Of a stretch of 64,000 bases of DNA, positions 1-12,970 are shown in pieces. A model generated the notes under the pieces. The model did no database searches and was not told the DNA's origin. It saw only the letters and a program-made list of their open reading frames with translations. Every line of letters starts with the position of its first letter. Within the stretch, counting starts at the first letter, position 1. Location of the stretch: positions 372,001 to 436,000 of the forward strand of contig VJWN01000011.1 of NCBI GenBank assembly GCA_007644065.1, given 5' to 3'. Source of the DNA: Margaritispora aquatica. Its lineage: Eukaryota > Ascomycota > Leotiomycetes > Helotiales > Discinellaceae. The position numbers and the translations under genes are program-made.

Positions 1-1711
1 ATCCAGCCCCTTCATCTTGTGCAGCATCTGACTCCCACTCGACCCTAACAAACACAGGAATCTCAAGTACATCCTCATCTTCTTTTAATGGACCTTTATC
101 GCGAGCAGCTTCATCAGTTTTTAAGAATCCCGGACCGCTTGTGGCGAGAGATGCGGGCACCACTTCAACAACCACCGAGACCCAATTCCGACCCTTCTCC
201 CACACCTTCCCAGCTTCAGCTTGCTGCTGTCCTTCGCTCGCTTCAGCTTTCGTGCGTCTCCTCTCCCCAGTAGAGCCTCGAGTTCCACCCTCCCTCAATG
301 CCTCCTCCCACGCATCAGTATTGGCACCAACCTCGAACTGGGGACACAAAACCGTGACCTTGCTGGCGAAGCGTCCAGGGGTCTGAGCCGGGGTGGCTAA
401 CGTGACTTTGACGGAATCGAACAAGGGGTTCTTAAACGTCAAGAGGAACTGGGTAGGTTTCATAGGTGTGAGTAGTGAGGATGATGAAGAAGTTGGTTGA
501 AGTGGCCTGATACTGATGCTAGGAATGTAGTTCAATGCTACTAAGCGAATGCGAAAGCGAGTTGTTTGAACCTTTGATTCTGGCTTGGATAAAATGTGGC
601 GACAGGTTCTGCAGCGCTTGGAGCGTTTAGTGCGGAGAAGATATGCTATAGGGCGCAAGTCTGACAGAAAGTGAGCCTGGTGGTTGGGAGGGGTTTCTTT
701 TTGAAGAGTAGAAGTTGTGCTATGCCATCCTTCAGATTGAAGTTTCGACACGGCTTGCTCATCTAGAGATGTGATCTGGAGACCTTCAATGGCATTTTGA
801 GCCTCTCTCATGGTACCCGTTTTTGACTTTGACTTTTTATCAACCACACTGCCGCCTGTGTAGAGGCCCATGATTCGTGAGAGTGCTCCTGGTGATCCGT
901 AGCCATAATCTGCTGAGAAGCCCAATGAGCTGACTGGTGACGATTCTGCAAGCTGGGACTGGTAGAAAGACTTGAGAGACGAAAACTGGCTCTCCGGATC
1001 AAGCTTCTCATTTGGACTCAGCCTTAGCGGTGACAGAGGTTCTTCCAATGCGGACACGTCCTGGAAATCCCTCTTCCCCTCATCTCGACCTTTCCTTCGC
1101 TCTTTGGCAGTTAGTAGCAGTCCACCACCATTTTTGAGCTTGGATAGCTGAGTGTAGATTCCTTGTGGCTTGTCAAACTGTATGCCAATCTCGGTTGAGC
1201 TCCAGGCGCAACAAGGGCAGAAGAGTACGAATGGTCCACCTTGCGAAGCTTGCTCGGCCCCTAGTCCTTCAGGTGGTGCTTCCAGGCTGCTGACTGAAAG
1301 AGGAGCAATACATATAGGACATTGGAAGCAACTTCTAGTGCATCTTGCGACATAAATTAGCAGCTGTATAGCTCTGCGATGCAGACAGGCCTACCTATTT
1401 CCCTCACTCTTCACAGTGCCGCTCGGCACCTCGAATAGACAATTCGGGCAAAACCAAGTCACAATCTCGTCTAGTACGCATCGCGGACATCGTATTTGGT
1501 GGCAGTCCTCGCAGTATAACAAATGTTCTAGTGGGTACAAGCTATAGTTTGCTCTTGGAGCTCTTGGGTCGAAAGTCTTGTCATCGTCGTCTGAAGCATC
1601 ATCTTCGGTACTTAATGGTTCTTCGTTAATGCGCCTTGTAGGTAGATGATTCTCAGTGCATGGGCATTGAAAGTAGGAGTATGGAGTGAAAGTAGTGGTT
1701 GAAGAGGTCAT
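1..1711 (-). CDS. DCTN4: Dynactin subunit 4 (p62), 3' end cut by window edge
   Basis: Role: p62 is a pointed-end subunit of dynactin, the dynein cofactor that drives nuclear and vesicle transport along microtubules (ro-2 in Neurospora). Seen: coding exons 1395-1711 and 1-1343 joined over a 51-nt intron (1344-1394). The ATG is at 1711. Near the N-terminus is the family's cysteine-rich zinc-binding module, with CEDCHQIRCPRC followed by CPNCLFEVPSG. Across the splice comes CFQCPICIAPL and then FCPCCAWSSTEIG. Further on are the family blocks FSADYGYGSPGALSRIMGLY and KPTQFLLTFKNPLFDSVKV. About 553 residues are present, close to full family length, so little is missing. The frame is open to base 1. 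The intron acceptor is AAG rather than the commoner CAG/TAG, but it restores the conserved frame exactly. The protein has no signal peptide or membrane segment, as expected for a cytosolic complex. Confidence 0.93.
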
Positions 1712-2128
1712 GTTAAGAAATCTGTGGGTTGAGATGTGGGGTGTTGGCAGCGTTGAGATGGTCTTTGGGAAGACGCGCTAGACTAGGGAAGGGTGTGCGG
1801 GTTTGGTGTTTCGCGACAAGTTCGAGATTTTGGCTTTGCTGCCACCAAAGTCTTTTTGCTCTCATTTCAAGTTTTCATCACCGGAGTCAATGATTATCAT
1901 AAAATCTGCTTGCCGAACATTAATTGCATCTGAAGGTAAATAGTGCTATATACAGTTTTCATTTCGTTACATTATAAGTACATTGCGATTCCAGCATCAA
2001 GCGGATCGAGCTTATAAAATGAGCGTTATAAGGGTATCCGCGACCATATAAATCCTTCCAAGACTGATAAACGACAAAAGAAATGATAATACAGATAGCA
2101 AAGGAGATGATAATGAGACCGCGAAAAT
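1712..2128. other. Intergenic spacer upstream of dynactin p62
   Basis: This stretch holds the promoter and 5' leader of the minus-strand dynactin gene and the 3' flank of the next minus-strand gene. It is AT-rich between about 1900 and 2100. I see no coding sequence, RNA gene or repeat in it. Confidence 0.6.
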
Positions 2129-4664
2129 TCAAGCACTAAGATACGCCAGCAGCTCGTCATTTGCCTTGCCATGGCTGTCCTCCCAGTCAACATGCACTTC
2201 CGTGGTAATTTTCATACACTCTTCTGGCATCAAGTGTCGCTTTAGTTCAAGCGGCTCAGGCTGCATGACATCGATGTCGTGGTCGCAGCTAGAGTATATG
2301 CTGCTTGGGACTCGAGCTAATTTCGGCAACTTCATTGGCCCATCAAGGAATTCTTTTATAGCCGTTGTCGACGAAGTAAAACTCAAGTCAGATCCACGGC
2401 GGCTTTGAGAGGACATGCTAGTTGTTGGGCTATCAGGCTCCTCAGTAGTATCAGTGGATGAGTGTGACCATCTCGATGACATTTCTCCAGCAGATGTCGA
2501 TGAACCGGATTCCGAGGATTTCCTGGCCTTTAGGTCTTCAGATTGAGGCTCCGCCGTAATGGTTGTATTTGTTCCGTTACCATACCCATACACGAGGATC
2601 TCATGATAAGAAGCTCTTTGTGGCCTTGGATGACGCAGCTCGGGCATATTACCAAGTGTTGAAAGGGCTTTTCGAATCGAGCTTTTCCTTGACTCCATTG
2701 ACAACAAGGTCGTATTGCTTCTCCTGCGCGATTGATCGGCCTTGTGGGTGATTGCGAAGTAGTCTACATCAGGCTTGATCTCAAATGGAGTCGTTGGTGC
2801 AGTCGACGAGAATGGCTGCCTATTCGCAGCATGATCTTCCAGCATCTGCCTCGTCTGTGTGCGGAAAAGTGTCTGCAGAGGTCGATCCTCCCAAGATGGA
2901 CAGTCGGCAACCTGAACTGCTAAGTTGTATGGAACATTGTGCTTGTCGCGCACTTCGGATGGTACCTTCGATGCGGAAAGAAGTGTTTGGAGCATTGAGT
3001 ACACTAGAATCCAGCGAACTTTTCGTGCATCTACATGTGACAGATTCTCGATCTTCACAGCTTTCAACGGCGAAAAGACGCAATCTTTCTCGAAACCTCG
3101 GTATGCGCGAACAAGAGAGCAGTTCATCAGCGATAGGTCCTTCGCATTGGTGGCCTTGGAGAGTGAAGCATATGTCACAAGTCGTGGGTCTGGCCTAATT
3201 TTATCTCGAGTAACAAAGCTAAACCGTCGATTGAAGTTTGGCCGTGAGGGACTTTCGTCCGCCAAATCTGGCAACCTAGGCAGCGGATGTTTCAAAGACT
3301 TGTACTTGTAACGCGCATCAAAGGCTTGGATACTTTGAAGGACGCAAATCCCACCATGGTGTGGTAACGATATGTCATTATTAGATGTGAATTCCGAGTC
3401 GACTAGGTAATCATAAAGCTTCTGAAACTCTGCACACATTTGGCGATATATATTGAGGGGGAAGGCAGCGCTGCTTAATTCACACGACGTCGGAGGATAA
3501 TAGCCAAGTTTTGCCACATAGTACGATTGCAGGAATGATCGGAACTTATCGAGATGTGCTCTTGCTGCTGACGAAAAGCCAAGATGTGTGTCTGAGAGAT
3601 CATCGGAAAGGAAAGATGCAAGTCGACGACCACAGTCACTGAGTCGCATGTCCATCTCAAGCCGAGACCGCGTTACCAGCGCACGCGAACTACGACTCAT
3701 GAACTACGGTGAGTTAGAACAGTTCAGTTATCGATATTACTCCAAGCTTACCTCGAATCCCATACTTGTCATTAACCTTTCGTTCATACCTGTGCAGTGT
3801 GCGAATGCGTCAATCCAAAGGTCCCTGAACTGGAATTTTTCGGCAAAGAAGAGTATCGCCAAGGCATGGTCAGGCTGATTTCTCATATCGCCGTACATCT
3901 CTTCGTCCATGTAATCCAAGATGTCTTGCACGTTGTCCACATCTTTTGATCTGAACTCATTCATACTATTCAGAAGCCCAACGAGTGCCCCGCCAAGATG
4001 GATGCCCACTAATGGTTTGCCAAAAACCCAGGCGAAGAAATTTCGAGTCGCTGTGTGGTACAGATAGGCCTGCTCCCGTTCCGCAGAGGTAGGAGCGGGA
4101 ATGTAAAGGTCATAGTGCTTGTTATGTTTGTGCTTGGGACTGTTTGATGCTGCATTATCAGCATCCGAGTTGAATGGGTACGGTGTGCTGTTTCCTAGGA
4201 ATCTCTCGAGGAGTGGGAAGCACTTGGCTTCAAGGAGGGTATCCATGTGAACTTTGAATGCGGGACCTCTTCGTGATTGACCTTGCTCGTATAAATGGAC
4301 AAGACAATCTCCTTTGGGGTACCATAATTCGGAGTCCTGTTTGGCATGTCAGTGTCATGAAAGAAATACAATAAATATAGAGTAGACTCACTTTCCTGAG
4401 GCAATCCCACTCCCTCGACTTCCTTGCAGCGCCGTCCCATCTTCGTACACTCATGTCCTGAGCTGTTTTTACAATCTTTTTTGGTTTCCAACCCAGAGGT
4501 CTGTCAGAGACTCCGTCGTACAAAACGATCTTCTTGGACGACGAGGATTGTGGGCGTTCCATGTTGCTTTCACTTTGTGCTCTCAAGCGCGATATTGATG
4601 GTCTGGGAAATGCTTTTGGGCCAGCCATACTCAATGCCATGTTCATGGAAATCGACCGTTCCAT
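2129..4664 (-). CDS. Conserved fungal protein of unknown function (DUF8004-like)
   Basis: Three exons, 4392-4664, 3752-4336 and 2129-3703, give 810 residues. The introns are 55 nt (GTGAGT...ACAG) and 48 nt (GTAAGC...GTAG). The start ATG at 4664 is followed by a basic, serine-rich N-terminus. After the first splice comes DSELWYPKGDCLVHLYEQGQ, which I recognise as a block of a widespread fungal family that I recall as DUF8004; the name is from memory and uncertain. The next exon carries a BTB-like helical stretch (PLLERFLG... AILFFAEKFQFRDLWIDAFAH). The last exon has a conserved GGICVLQSIQAFDARYKY block, then a long serine/threonine-rich, probably disordered tail. No signal peptide or transmembrane segment is visible. 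The reaction or role is unknown. Resemblance of the middle part to a BTB/POZ-type fold is only an impression. Confidence 0.82.
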
Positions 4665-7600
4665 GTTGGAAATCCCCAGATATTTCTAACAATCGTCTTG
4701 CGAGTCGTGCACGTCACAAGAATTCTGTATATGATCGGCAGTTACTAAGACGTCAATTGCTGGATGTGGCTTTCTGGGAACTGACGATCCGAAGTTGTTA
4801 GTGCGTGAAGGCCTGAAGGTGACAAGACCTCGGGATGGATCTTACCGAATCAGGACTCAGGAAAACAAAGTCAAAGATGCGTCGGGTCTAAAAGAGAACC
4901 ACGAGTTTAAAGGTGGATTCAGCTCATTGAGATCTTCTTGGGGCTCACGAAGAAATGGTGAACAACTCGGAAGTGAGATCACTTCCCATGGGAATCACCT
5001 TCTCTAATATGTGTCAAACGTACTTCAGCTTGATCGACTCGTCTTGCCTATGAGCGAGCACGCTGGGAGCTATTGGGAATGAAAACACACTATCTGGGGT
5101 CTTTGCAGATGTCGGCAGGAAGTTGTTTGGGTCGGGCTTTGAGTTTGCATTTGCTTCGTGGTGCGCATATGCAGCAAGTCATAAAATACCACAGAGTGGT
5201 GGCTTGAGCTGAATTGCCAGCAAGCCAAGGACAAGTCTAAAAGACGCCTCAAGTACGACCTAGGCTCAGTGCGTCTGGACCAACTTTGTGCGACTAACCA
5301 AAGGCAAACACTTAGACAGCCTTCGGAGATTAACAACGTCCAAAAAAGACAAATGCTTGTTCAACAAGTACAATGCGTTTCGTACAAGTGAGAAACTTCA
5401 AAATTATACGCGGGGGAGAAACATCCACAAGGTCTAGAATCCCGCCTCTTCCATTCATCGCATGATAGGTATACATGAAGAGGGCCTACATGACTTGGTT
5501 TATTGGCGTTGTCACTCGAGCCTCGGCTTCGTGCGTAAAGGAGGAGACGAGCCATTTCGAACTTGACTTACAGATTTCATCAACGACGCAAAACATGGCA
5601 TACAGAATCGTTTGCCTCATGTAAACTTTGCATGCCGCATTCCATAGTACTTGTGTTTATGAGAATTGGTACAAGACTGGTTGAGGTTCAGCATGATGCA
5701 GAACAATATTACTACTACCAGCAACAACAAGCAATAAAGATAGCATGAATTTGGATGAACAGCCTTCTCATCATTCTGCATCCGTACAAAAGGGTGTGTG
5801 CGGTCCACATTCTGTGTTCTGGGTCTTGCAACCCGCACGAGCGCAACGAATCATAGTGATTCCCAGCAACCTCCCGCCCTATGGAACCAGTCAAAGCTCT
5901 CAGATTGAATCCTCGATTGATTCGCTTCTGGATCGTGGGGCTTTCGGAGGCTTGTTCCATTCTTCTCAATTGGTGGGTGCTTGAAACTATAAAACCTTAA
6001 TATGGAAATGATCTCCCCAATCGGGTGTGCTTTTATAGCCGTACAACTCTTTCAGCATCTACACTTCTCTCCACGAAAGCGTACCAAAAATGATCTCTTG
6101 AGCCTATTAGTTGATACAGCCCCTGTTTCTGACGCATTACAATACAAAATTCTGTGGGGAAAAGCTGGTTGAAATTGCTTAATGATAATCTGTGCAGCTG
6201 CAACTAAAGGTTTGTTGTGTTCTTTCTGACTTCCTCGACTCAACCAACCATCTATGCAAGTCTCACGCATCTCCTCTAAAAGACGATATTGAAAAAGGGC
6301 CGTCCCTTCTCTGAGCCAAATACCAAGAATTTAACGAGGATTCCAAGTTCCGCCATATCCTCGTTGATTTAAGCGACGTTGAACCACTGCTCGCTTCATC
6401 CGAGAACTCCTTCAACCCACAGACTACACAACGGTATCTTGCATCGAGTCGCGTTCCATGTACGAGTACTCCAGATCTACAGGTACTGTTTGAAGAAAAT
6501 GCAGCCTGTCTAGACCTCGCAGATCCCGAACCGTACCGTAAGTCCATCACGGGATCTCACGATCATCCAAGCAGTAGGGACCAGCTCCAATTGGCTTCTC
6601 AATCGTGTCAACTCGGATAGTGGAGACATGTTTCTTTTTGTGAGCACAGAGGTGATCGCCAATCGATAAAATCGGCCACTAGATCAAACACCGAAAGCGG
6701 CCTGTGAACCCCAATGAACTTTCTGACAGCAGCCCCTCGAACCTTGACAGCTACCAATGATCTCATGAAGCTGATGATCCAAATCTTTCCCGAGAATCTT
6801 GAGACTTGCCGTGACTTATTAATTGTTGGTTCTTGGGTCGATCTGACTAGTTAACAGGTGAGTGCCGCGTATCTTACATTTCTTTGGTAACTTCTTCCAC
6901 CAAGTGACTAAACGATTCCGCAATATAGTGGTGGTGTGAGTTTGTATCTAAACGTCATTGGCTTGATCCCTTATTTACTGCAGAACCTCTTGATGTTTGC
7001 AGCTGCCGTGCCCCAGCCACCTGAGATATCCTGCATAACCTCACTGCACGAATTCGTAAGTGCTTGGCGAAGGAGCATCTCTAGGATGTGTTCGGTTGGG
7101 ATCATGGGAGTTTATTTTGAGATTCACGAAATTATGGGAAGCCAAAAGTTGCCGTATCACCTGAGTACAAGTTGTGTTACGTTTGATGACGTGGAGAATA
7201 TGTGCTTCGATGGCTCTGACAGTAGTTATTGTTGGTTGCACCATTCAGAAGTGTCGCTACCTTCGTAGTATGCATCAATTCTAGCTATCTTTTCATTTTT
7301 CTTCTGCTCTTATTCTTCCGCTAAAGCCAAAGGCTGTAGTCAGAAGATTCCGCAACCGTCGACGCAATGACTCGCATATACAAGCTGCATCGTACGAGAG
7401 ACGATTCTCCCCACCAGGTGTTTAGTTATCGTTCTATTCTCCTATCCTCCTATCATTCTCATCTTTTGCATCCGGGTCTTTCCCTAGGAATGCATCTCAT
7501 AGCGGCAGCAATTTTGGTTGGGCAGTGCTCGGTGGCTCGTTCATGAAATCCTTTGGGTTGTTAATACTTTCATGAATGCTCGCTCCATATCATTCCGACT

Positions 7601-9420
7601 TTACTGTCGAAAGCAAATGTTATTTATCAGTAGAAGAATCGAATACTCGTTCTATTGCTTCCAGACTTCAGTCAATCGTACTCACATTTGCAGATTGATC
7701 TGTCAAGGTTCACGTTGGTGCGAGATTCATATCAAGAGTACAGTGAGGGTAGCCAGATTCGAGGGACCTACAATTGTAATGATGACAGTGATGATAATGA
7801 GCTTAACGTAAGTACGTGTCGTTCAACTTCGCTCTTGAGATTTGATGTTTTTAACGGAGCTGCAGCAAGAGAGATGGGTGCTTGATAATATGAACTATGC
7901 AAGGTGTACATCTTCTAAGGCAGATGCTTAGGCTTTCGGATCATCAAAATGTCTCTCAATCTTCGTTCTTGTCGTTTCTTGGCACTGTAAATGCACCAAA
8001 TTCCAGAGGTTTTTGCTTCAGCCTTCGAGAGTTATCAGATGTCTATCAGGCATTCATTGTTGCTCGTTGGCTGCTTTGCGAGGACCAATGGCAATTGTTT
8101 GACTTGCCATAGATAATTAGCATGTGATTGAAATGATGACCGAACGGATTCGCTTGTTGGGCTTCTTACACGAATGACTTCCCGTTCGTACACCTTTGAC
8201 GTGCAGATGCACAAGCGAAATAGACCATCGACCATAATACTAAAGGCACATCCGCATTTTTGGAACGAGGTGTACGTTTCATAAGAGTTTCTTTCAGAGG
8301 AGAAGTAAAAGCCATCGATTATCATCATTTAGAACAACTATGTTCTTTCTAGTTGTTTCTAGCCAATCCAAAGCTCATATCAAGTTGGCATACATAAATA
8401 TGTTTTCGGCGACAGAGTTGTAACCACAATGCGATAGTTAAGGACTCACTGACCAATTCTCTCGATAAGATCCGAAGGAGCTTCAAGGAAATATTCTCTA
8501 TGCAAACCAGTAATCGCAAACACTAGTATAAATTTCTCTGGATTGAGCTAAACATGTCACAATATAGAGCAAGGAGCTCGGTTGATCAACCAATAGAGGG
8601 AATTACCAGCGCATGATCGAAGACGGGAACATACATACATTATGCGACGATGTGCATTGCCGCAAGTGCTTACTAAAATATCAATATCATGGAGTTCCAA
8701 GCGAGGGAAATAATTTTCTCGTTCAATATTGCGATAAGTTTGACTTTGTTTATACGGTAGGCTATGCAGTTAGACATTCAAATAAATTGCCCCCACCTTC
8801 CATCATGTCAGTCGTAGGGCTGTGTGGGACGATGGAGATCCTAGGATTTAGACTGAGTGAAGGGGTCAACCGGTAGTAACAGCCTCTTTGATACCTGCGA
8901 TACTATAGATTCTGTGACAAGATATTCGGAACGACTATAAAGAGACTTTTAACAGTTACCTGATAACAACAGTTTCAACGCTATCATTTCATCCATGTAA
9001 GGATTTCTCTGAAACAACTTCCCCAGATTTTGTCTTGCCAATGAAATCCCTGGCAAGGGTGCACGGGCCACTCGGATCTCCACGTATCACGTATATGTCG
9101 GTGAATTGTAATTCCTTACCGGCACTACTCCCAGATTAGCCACGCTTCATCAACCTCCAAGTTCAGGTTCAGCAGACTGTCATATTTCCATTCGCAACAA
9201 CATCACGAATATGCTTCATCCTTCTGCGAAACAAAAGCACAGAGTGTGAGATAGTATACCTGCCAACTTTCTACGCGTAAGATACCGCTCCTGGGGATCC
9301 AGCTTGAATGCGACCCGCCCCTCCTTCCCCTGGCCTCGCCTTTGGAAACTGACGCGCCATATCGCCTCACAGTAGATCGAACTCGTTAAATGTACATATC
9401 TGTGGTCGAACCAGAGGAAA
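4665..9420. other. 4.75-kb gene-poor interval
   Basis: No intact gene of recognisable family lies between the divergent starts at 4664 (minus) and 9421 (plus). The left end should contain the promoter of the DUF8004-like gene and the right end that of NTO1. Between about 5.35 and 7.95 kb there are short protein-like open stretches and intron-like signals on the plus strand, listed separately as a possible decayed locus. An 88-codon ATG-initiated frame at 8613-8876 (+) has no recognisable domain, and I do not call it a gene. The rest shows nothing I can support. Confidence 0.55.
5350..7950 (+). pseudogene. Possible decayed or unrecognised spliced locus (tentative)
   Basis: Several plus-strand stretches read like protein but are interrupted by stops. 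From ATG 6002 a 56-codon frame (MEMISPIGCAFIAVQLFQHL...) ends at a TGA at 6170, but the same frame runs on readably after it. Bases 6315-6537 are open for about 75 codons (EFNEDSKFRHILVDLSDVEP...) and end at a GTAAGT-type donor. Intron-like segments are 6858-6928 (GTGAGT...ACTAAAC...ATATAG), 7265-7339 (GTAGTA...CTAAAG...TAG) and 7808-7865 (GTAAGT...GCAG). Joining across 7265-7339 gives a hydrophobic run followed by a basic stretch RRFRNRRRNDSHIQAAS. I could not build one continuous frame or recognise a family. This could equally be chance open frames in non-coding DNA or a long non-coding RNA. Confidence 0.25.
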
Positions 9421-12400
9421 ATGGCGCCTGAAGTCACTACGCCTCGAAGACCAGCAGGTACACGAATCAGAACTCGACCAAAGTCAGTTGGGGGAGTAGC
9501 GCAGGACAAGCAGACACCAAGCAGCGTTGCCTCTGAGCCTCCAAGGAAGAAAGGTCGCTATATTCCTGGTGGACCCGGCGGCGGCGGACGTTATGTTGAT
9601 CCTGACGGTAACGAAATACCAGTAGGAGGAACAGGTCCAGGAGGATATAATTACATCGGCCCTCGAGGGCGCATTGGACGGGAAAACCTAGCGAACGGCG
9701 TGGTCCCCCCAGTATATAAAAGAAGAGAACGCGATCGCAGGAACCAGGCGCCCCGTACAGTACAACCTAGACAACCACCGCCCGTCATGCGATACAGCTC
9801 TGCAGCTCAAGTGGCTGCTGTTGTGCAGAGTGATGGATACAAACCCAGGGAGGAGCGCGCATGGGAGGAGTTTCATCCAGATCTAGATATCGATGCATGC
9901 CTCCTCGCTCTGAGTGCGAATGAAATTGCAGGAATCGAGGAATCGCGTCCGGTCACACCTATAGCGCAATCAGTAAACGGTTCTGTTAACGGCATACGTA
10001 CTCCCAGCCGTGCAGAAGGCTCTAAAAGTGAGGGCAATCTTACCCCTATAGGCTCGGTCAATGGCGAATTCACACACTCGAGCATTCCAGGCACGCCTGG
10101 TGGTAGCAGGAGACGACCTGGCAGGCCACCGAAGAACCCATCTGTATTTTGGGCAAAAAAGGCCAAGGAGGCTGGATTGGTTGCCAACACAGGAATCCAA
10201 ATCACTGGTAGAATCATGGCGCCCATATCGAATTTCCATGCTAAGGAAAAACTTACCCTCCCTCAGCCCTCATATCGGAAAACCGACACCCTTGCACGAT
10301 TTGAGGACAAGTCATTATCGTTTGTCAGATATGTCGACAAATCGATGGCCAAAGTCGGCTATCAAGAGAGCGACAATTATGAGCGTCCAGAGTTCACACT
10401 CATCAAAGGGGCTGATCTTAACCTAGAGGAAGATCTCGACCTAGGACCTGGTAATAAGAGTGATGGAGACGGAATCCAAGCACTTGGAACGACTAGCGTG
10501 GGACGTGTTGAATATGATATGGACGAACAAGACGACAAATGGCTTGAAGCATACAATAAGGATCGTGTAAGTGCTGGGCATGAGCCAATCACACGTGAGA
10601 TTTTTGAGATCACCATTACCAAGATCGAAAAAGAATGGCATGCGCTTGAGAAACGCATTCCTAAGCCAAATCCAAAACCTCCGCAAACTCATAGACCAAG
10701 ATCCAGTTCAGCAGCTGCAGTCAATGGGGAGGTCCCAGGTGAGGAACAAGATAGTAAATGCGCTATTTGCGACGAAGGAGATTGTGAGAATACCAACGCG
10801 ATTGTTTTCTGTGATGGATGCGATCTTGCGGTTCACCAAGAATGCTATGGTGTTCCCTTCATTCCCGAGGGCCAGTGGCTTTGTAGAAAATGCCAGCTGA
10901 TCGGTCGCGGTATTCCCGTAAGTAATTCACTTATCACTTCAAATGCTTCCTTTACTAATCATAAGCAGACCTGTATTTTCTGTCCAAACACCGATGGCGC
11001 TTTCAAGCAAACTAATTCTTCCAAATGGGCCCACTTACTCTGTGCTATGTGGATTCCAGAAGTTAATGTTGGAAATACAACCTTCATGGAACCTGTTATG
11101 GATGTAGAGAAGGTACCCAAACCGCGATGGAAATTGAGCTGTTATCTTTGTAATCAACGTATGGGTGCATGCATCCAATGTGGTAACAAGGCTTGTTATC
11201 AAGCTTTCCATGTTACATGTGCCAGACGAGCCCGTCTATACTTGAAGATGAAGAACAGCCAAGGCACTCTTGCAATCATCGATGGAAGCACAGTCCAAAA
11301 GGCATTCTGCGACAAGCACTGTCCTCCTGAGCACGCAAGAGAGAATGATGTTGCTCATGCAACCATGGAGACAAAGAAGTTTTACAAAAAGACTATGCGT
11401 GGACAGCAATGGGCACCCAGTACCGAGGCTGCAATCACGATGGCGGCATCACATCGACATGCTGTGACTGAGCACCAACCTGATGAATCACAGCTTACTG
11501 GCCAGATGCTCAGTAGCGACGCTGTGAAAAAGGGTAATCAACCACAAAAGGCTATGTGGCGGCTTCCATCTGGTGCGCCCGTCATTCCTAAATATGTGTT
11601 CGAGATTGTCGAGAAGTCTCTTGCAAAGTTCTCAATCCACAAGCGCAAGGAATATGCTGCAAATGCATGTCAATATTGGACGCTTAAGCGAGAAGCACGT
11701 AGAGGAGCTGCACTACTTAAGCGATTACAATTGCAAATGGAGACATTCTCTTCTATGGAGATGACTCGGAGGAACTTTTCAGGCCCAGCTGGAGACTTAA
11801 AACTTCAACGACGGATCGAATTCGCCAAGCTCCTTGTAGCGCAGCTAGAGTCAATCCAGGAAATATCGAATCTTATAGTGGAGAGAGAAGCCCAAAAGCT
11901 TGAAGCAGCGCTCCTAGAAGAAAGCATGGTCGATGAAGTTTATTTCCCCGTCGCCAAGCTTATCCAACCGGTTATGGACAAGGCTGTTGTGTAGGTTTCC
12001 CTTGATCATTGACACAACTGATGCTAATTATTGAAGATTGGACAAGGGGACATTTGCGACAGCGCTTCTCAAAGTCAAAGAAAAGGTCAACATTCGCAAA
12101 TACGTAGAAGCCACACCCTTTTTAGTGGACTTTTGTGGCGCATTCCAGAGTGTCATTGAACGGGAGGTAATGCTATCCACGGAAAATGAATCTTCGAAGG
12201 ATGACATGTCGTTGTCGATGAAGAAAATCAAATCACACGGCAAGAAAATTCTAAACGCCATCCAGTCTATGCTCGAGGAACTTGTCAAGGCCGATGCTGA
12301 GTTCGACCCCAAGGATCTTCCACTTGCCTTGGGAAATGTGGCACGGTTGATGAATTCGTGCCTAGAATGGCAAATTGATGTTATTGCTTCCAACAATGCT

Positions 12401-12970
12401 CCTGTTGACACCGAAATGCAAATTTCCGATGATTTAGCGAAAGAAGAGGCTAAGAATGGAGACATCACAATGGAAGATGCGACTCCTCTCGCTATCGAGG
12501 AAAATGAGGATAGCATCGAGGTCGCTACTGGCGAAGTAGAAGAGACTATCAATACTGATATTCATGAAAAAGATGAGCACGATGAAGTTGATAGGAGCGC
12601 AAAAGGAAAGCAGATTAATGGCACGAAGAGCGCACCAACCCCTCCTGAGGATGGATATACATCAACGACCGAGGAGCTGCCAGATACTAAGCCAACACCA
12701 CCAACACCACCGATCTCCAATGGCGGCATTAGCAGTGATTCTATTAGTTCTCTGTCAGATGGTCGGTTTTCTAGTGTCGCGCAAACCTTTCAACCCGAGG
12801 GCACGAGTATCATACGACCAAGCCCGCTTACACCTTTTCTTGACGACCTCAGCGATGTCGAGGGAGCTTTAGAGTTTGATGCTGAAGAGGCCGTGGCCAT
12901 AGCAGCTGTCTCAGCCAGTCCCGCCAAGGCAAAGAAGGCCAAGGCAAAGAAGAAGGCTCGGAGAAGATAG
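9421..12970 (+). CDS. NTO1: NuA3 histone acetyltransferase subunit Nto1 (PHD-finger protein)
   Basis: Role: Nto1 is the BRPF-like scaffold of the NuA3 H3 acetyltransferase complex and reads histone H3 tails through its PHD fingers. Exons 9421-10917, 10969-11990 and 12037-12970 give 1150 residues in one frame. Order: glycine-rich N-terminus; an AT-hook-like RRRPGRPPKNPS near residue 229; an enhancer-of-polycomb-like region at about 300-430; a C4HC3 PHD finger at about 445-492 (CAICDEGDCEN...FCDGCDLAVHQECYG); an extended PHD at about 500-620 (CIFCPNTDGAFKQTNSSKWAH...CYQAFHVTCARRA); then helical and acidic regions ending in a lysine/arginine-rich tail. The first intron is 51 nt, a multiple of three, without stops. 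I see no bromodomain, as in yeast Nto1 and unlike animal BRPF proteins. ATG 9421 is the first Met of the frame. Confidence 0.95.

Noticed and set aside
8613..8876. ATG-initiated frame of 87 residues upstream of NTO1
   Set aside because: No domain, no splice or promoter support; 87 codons is within chance for this amount of non-coding DNA.
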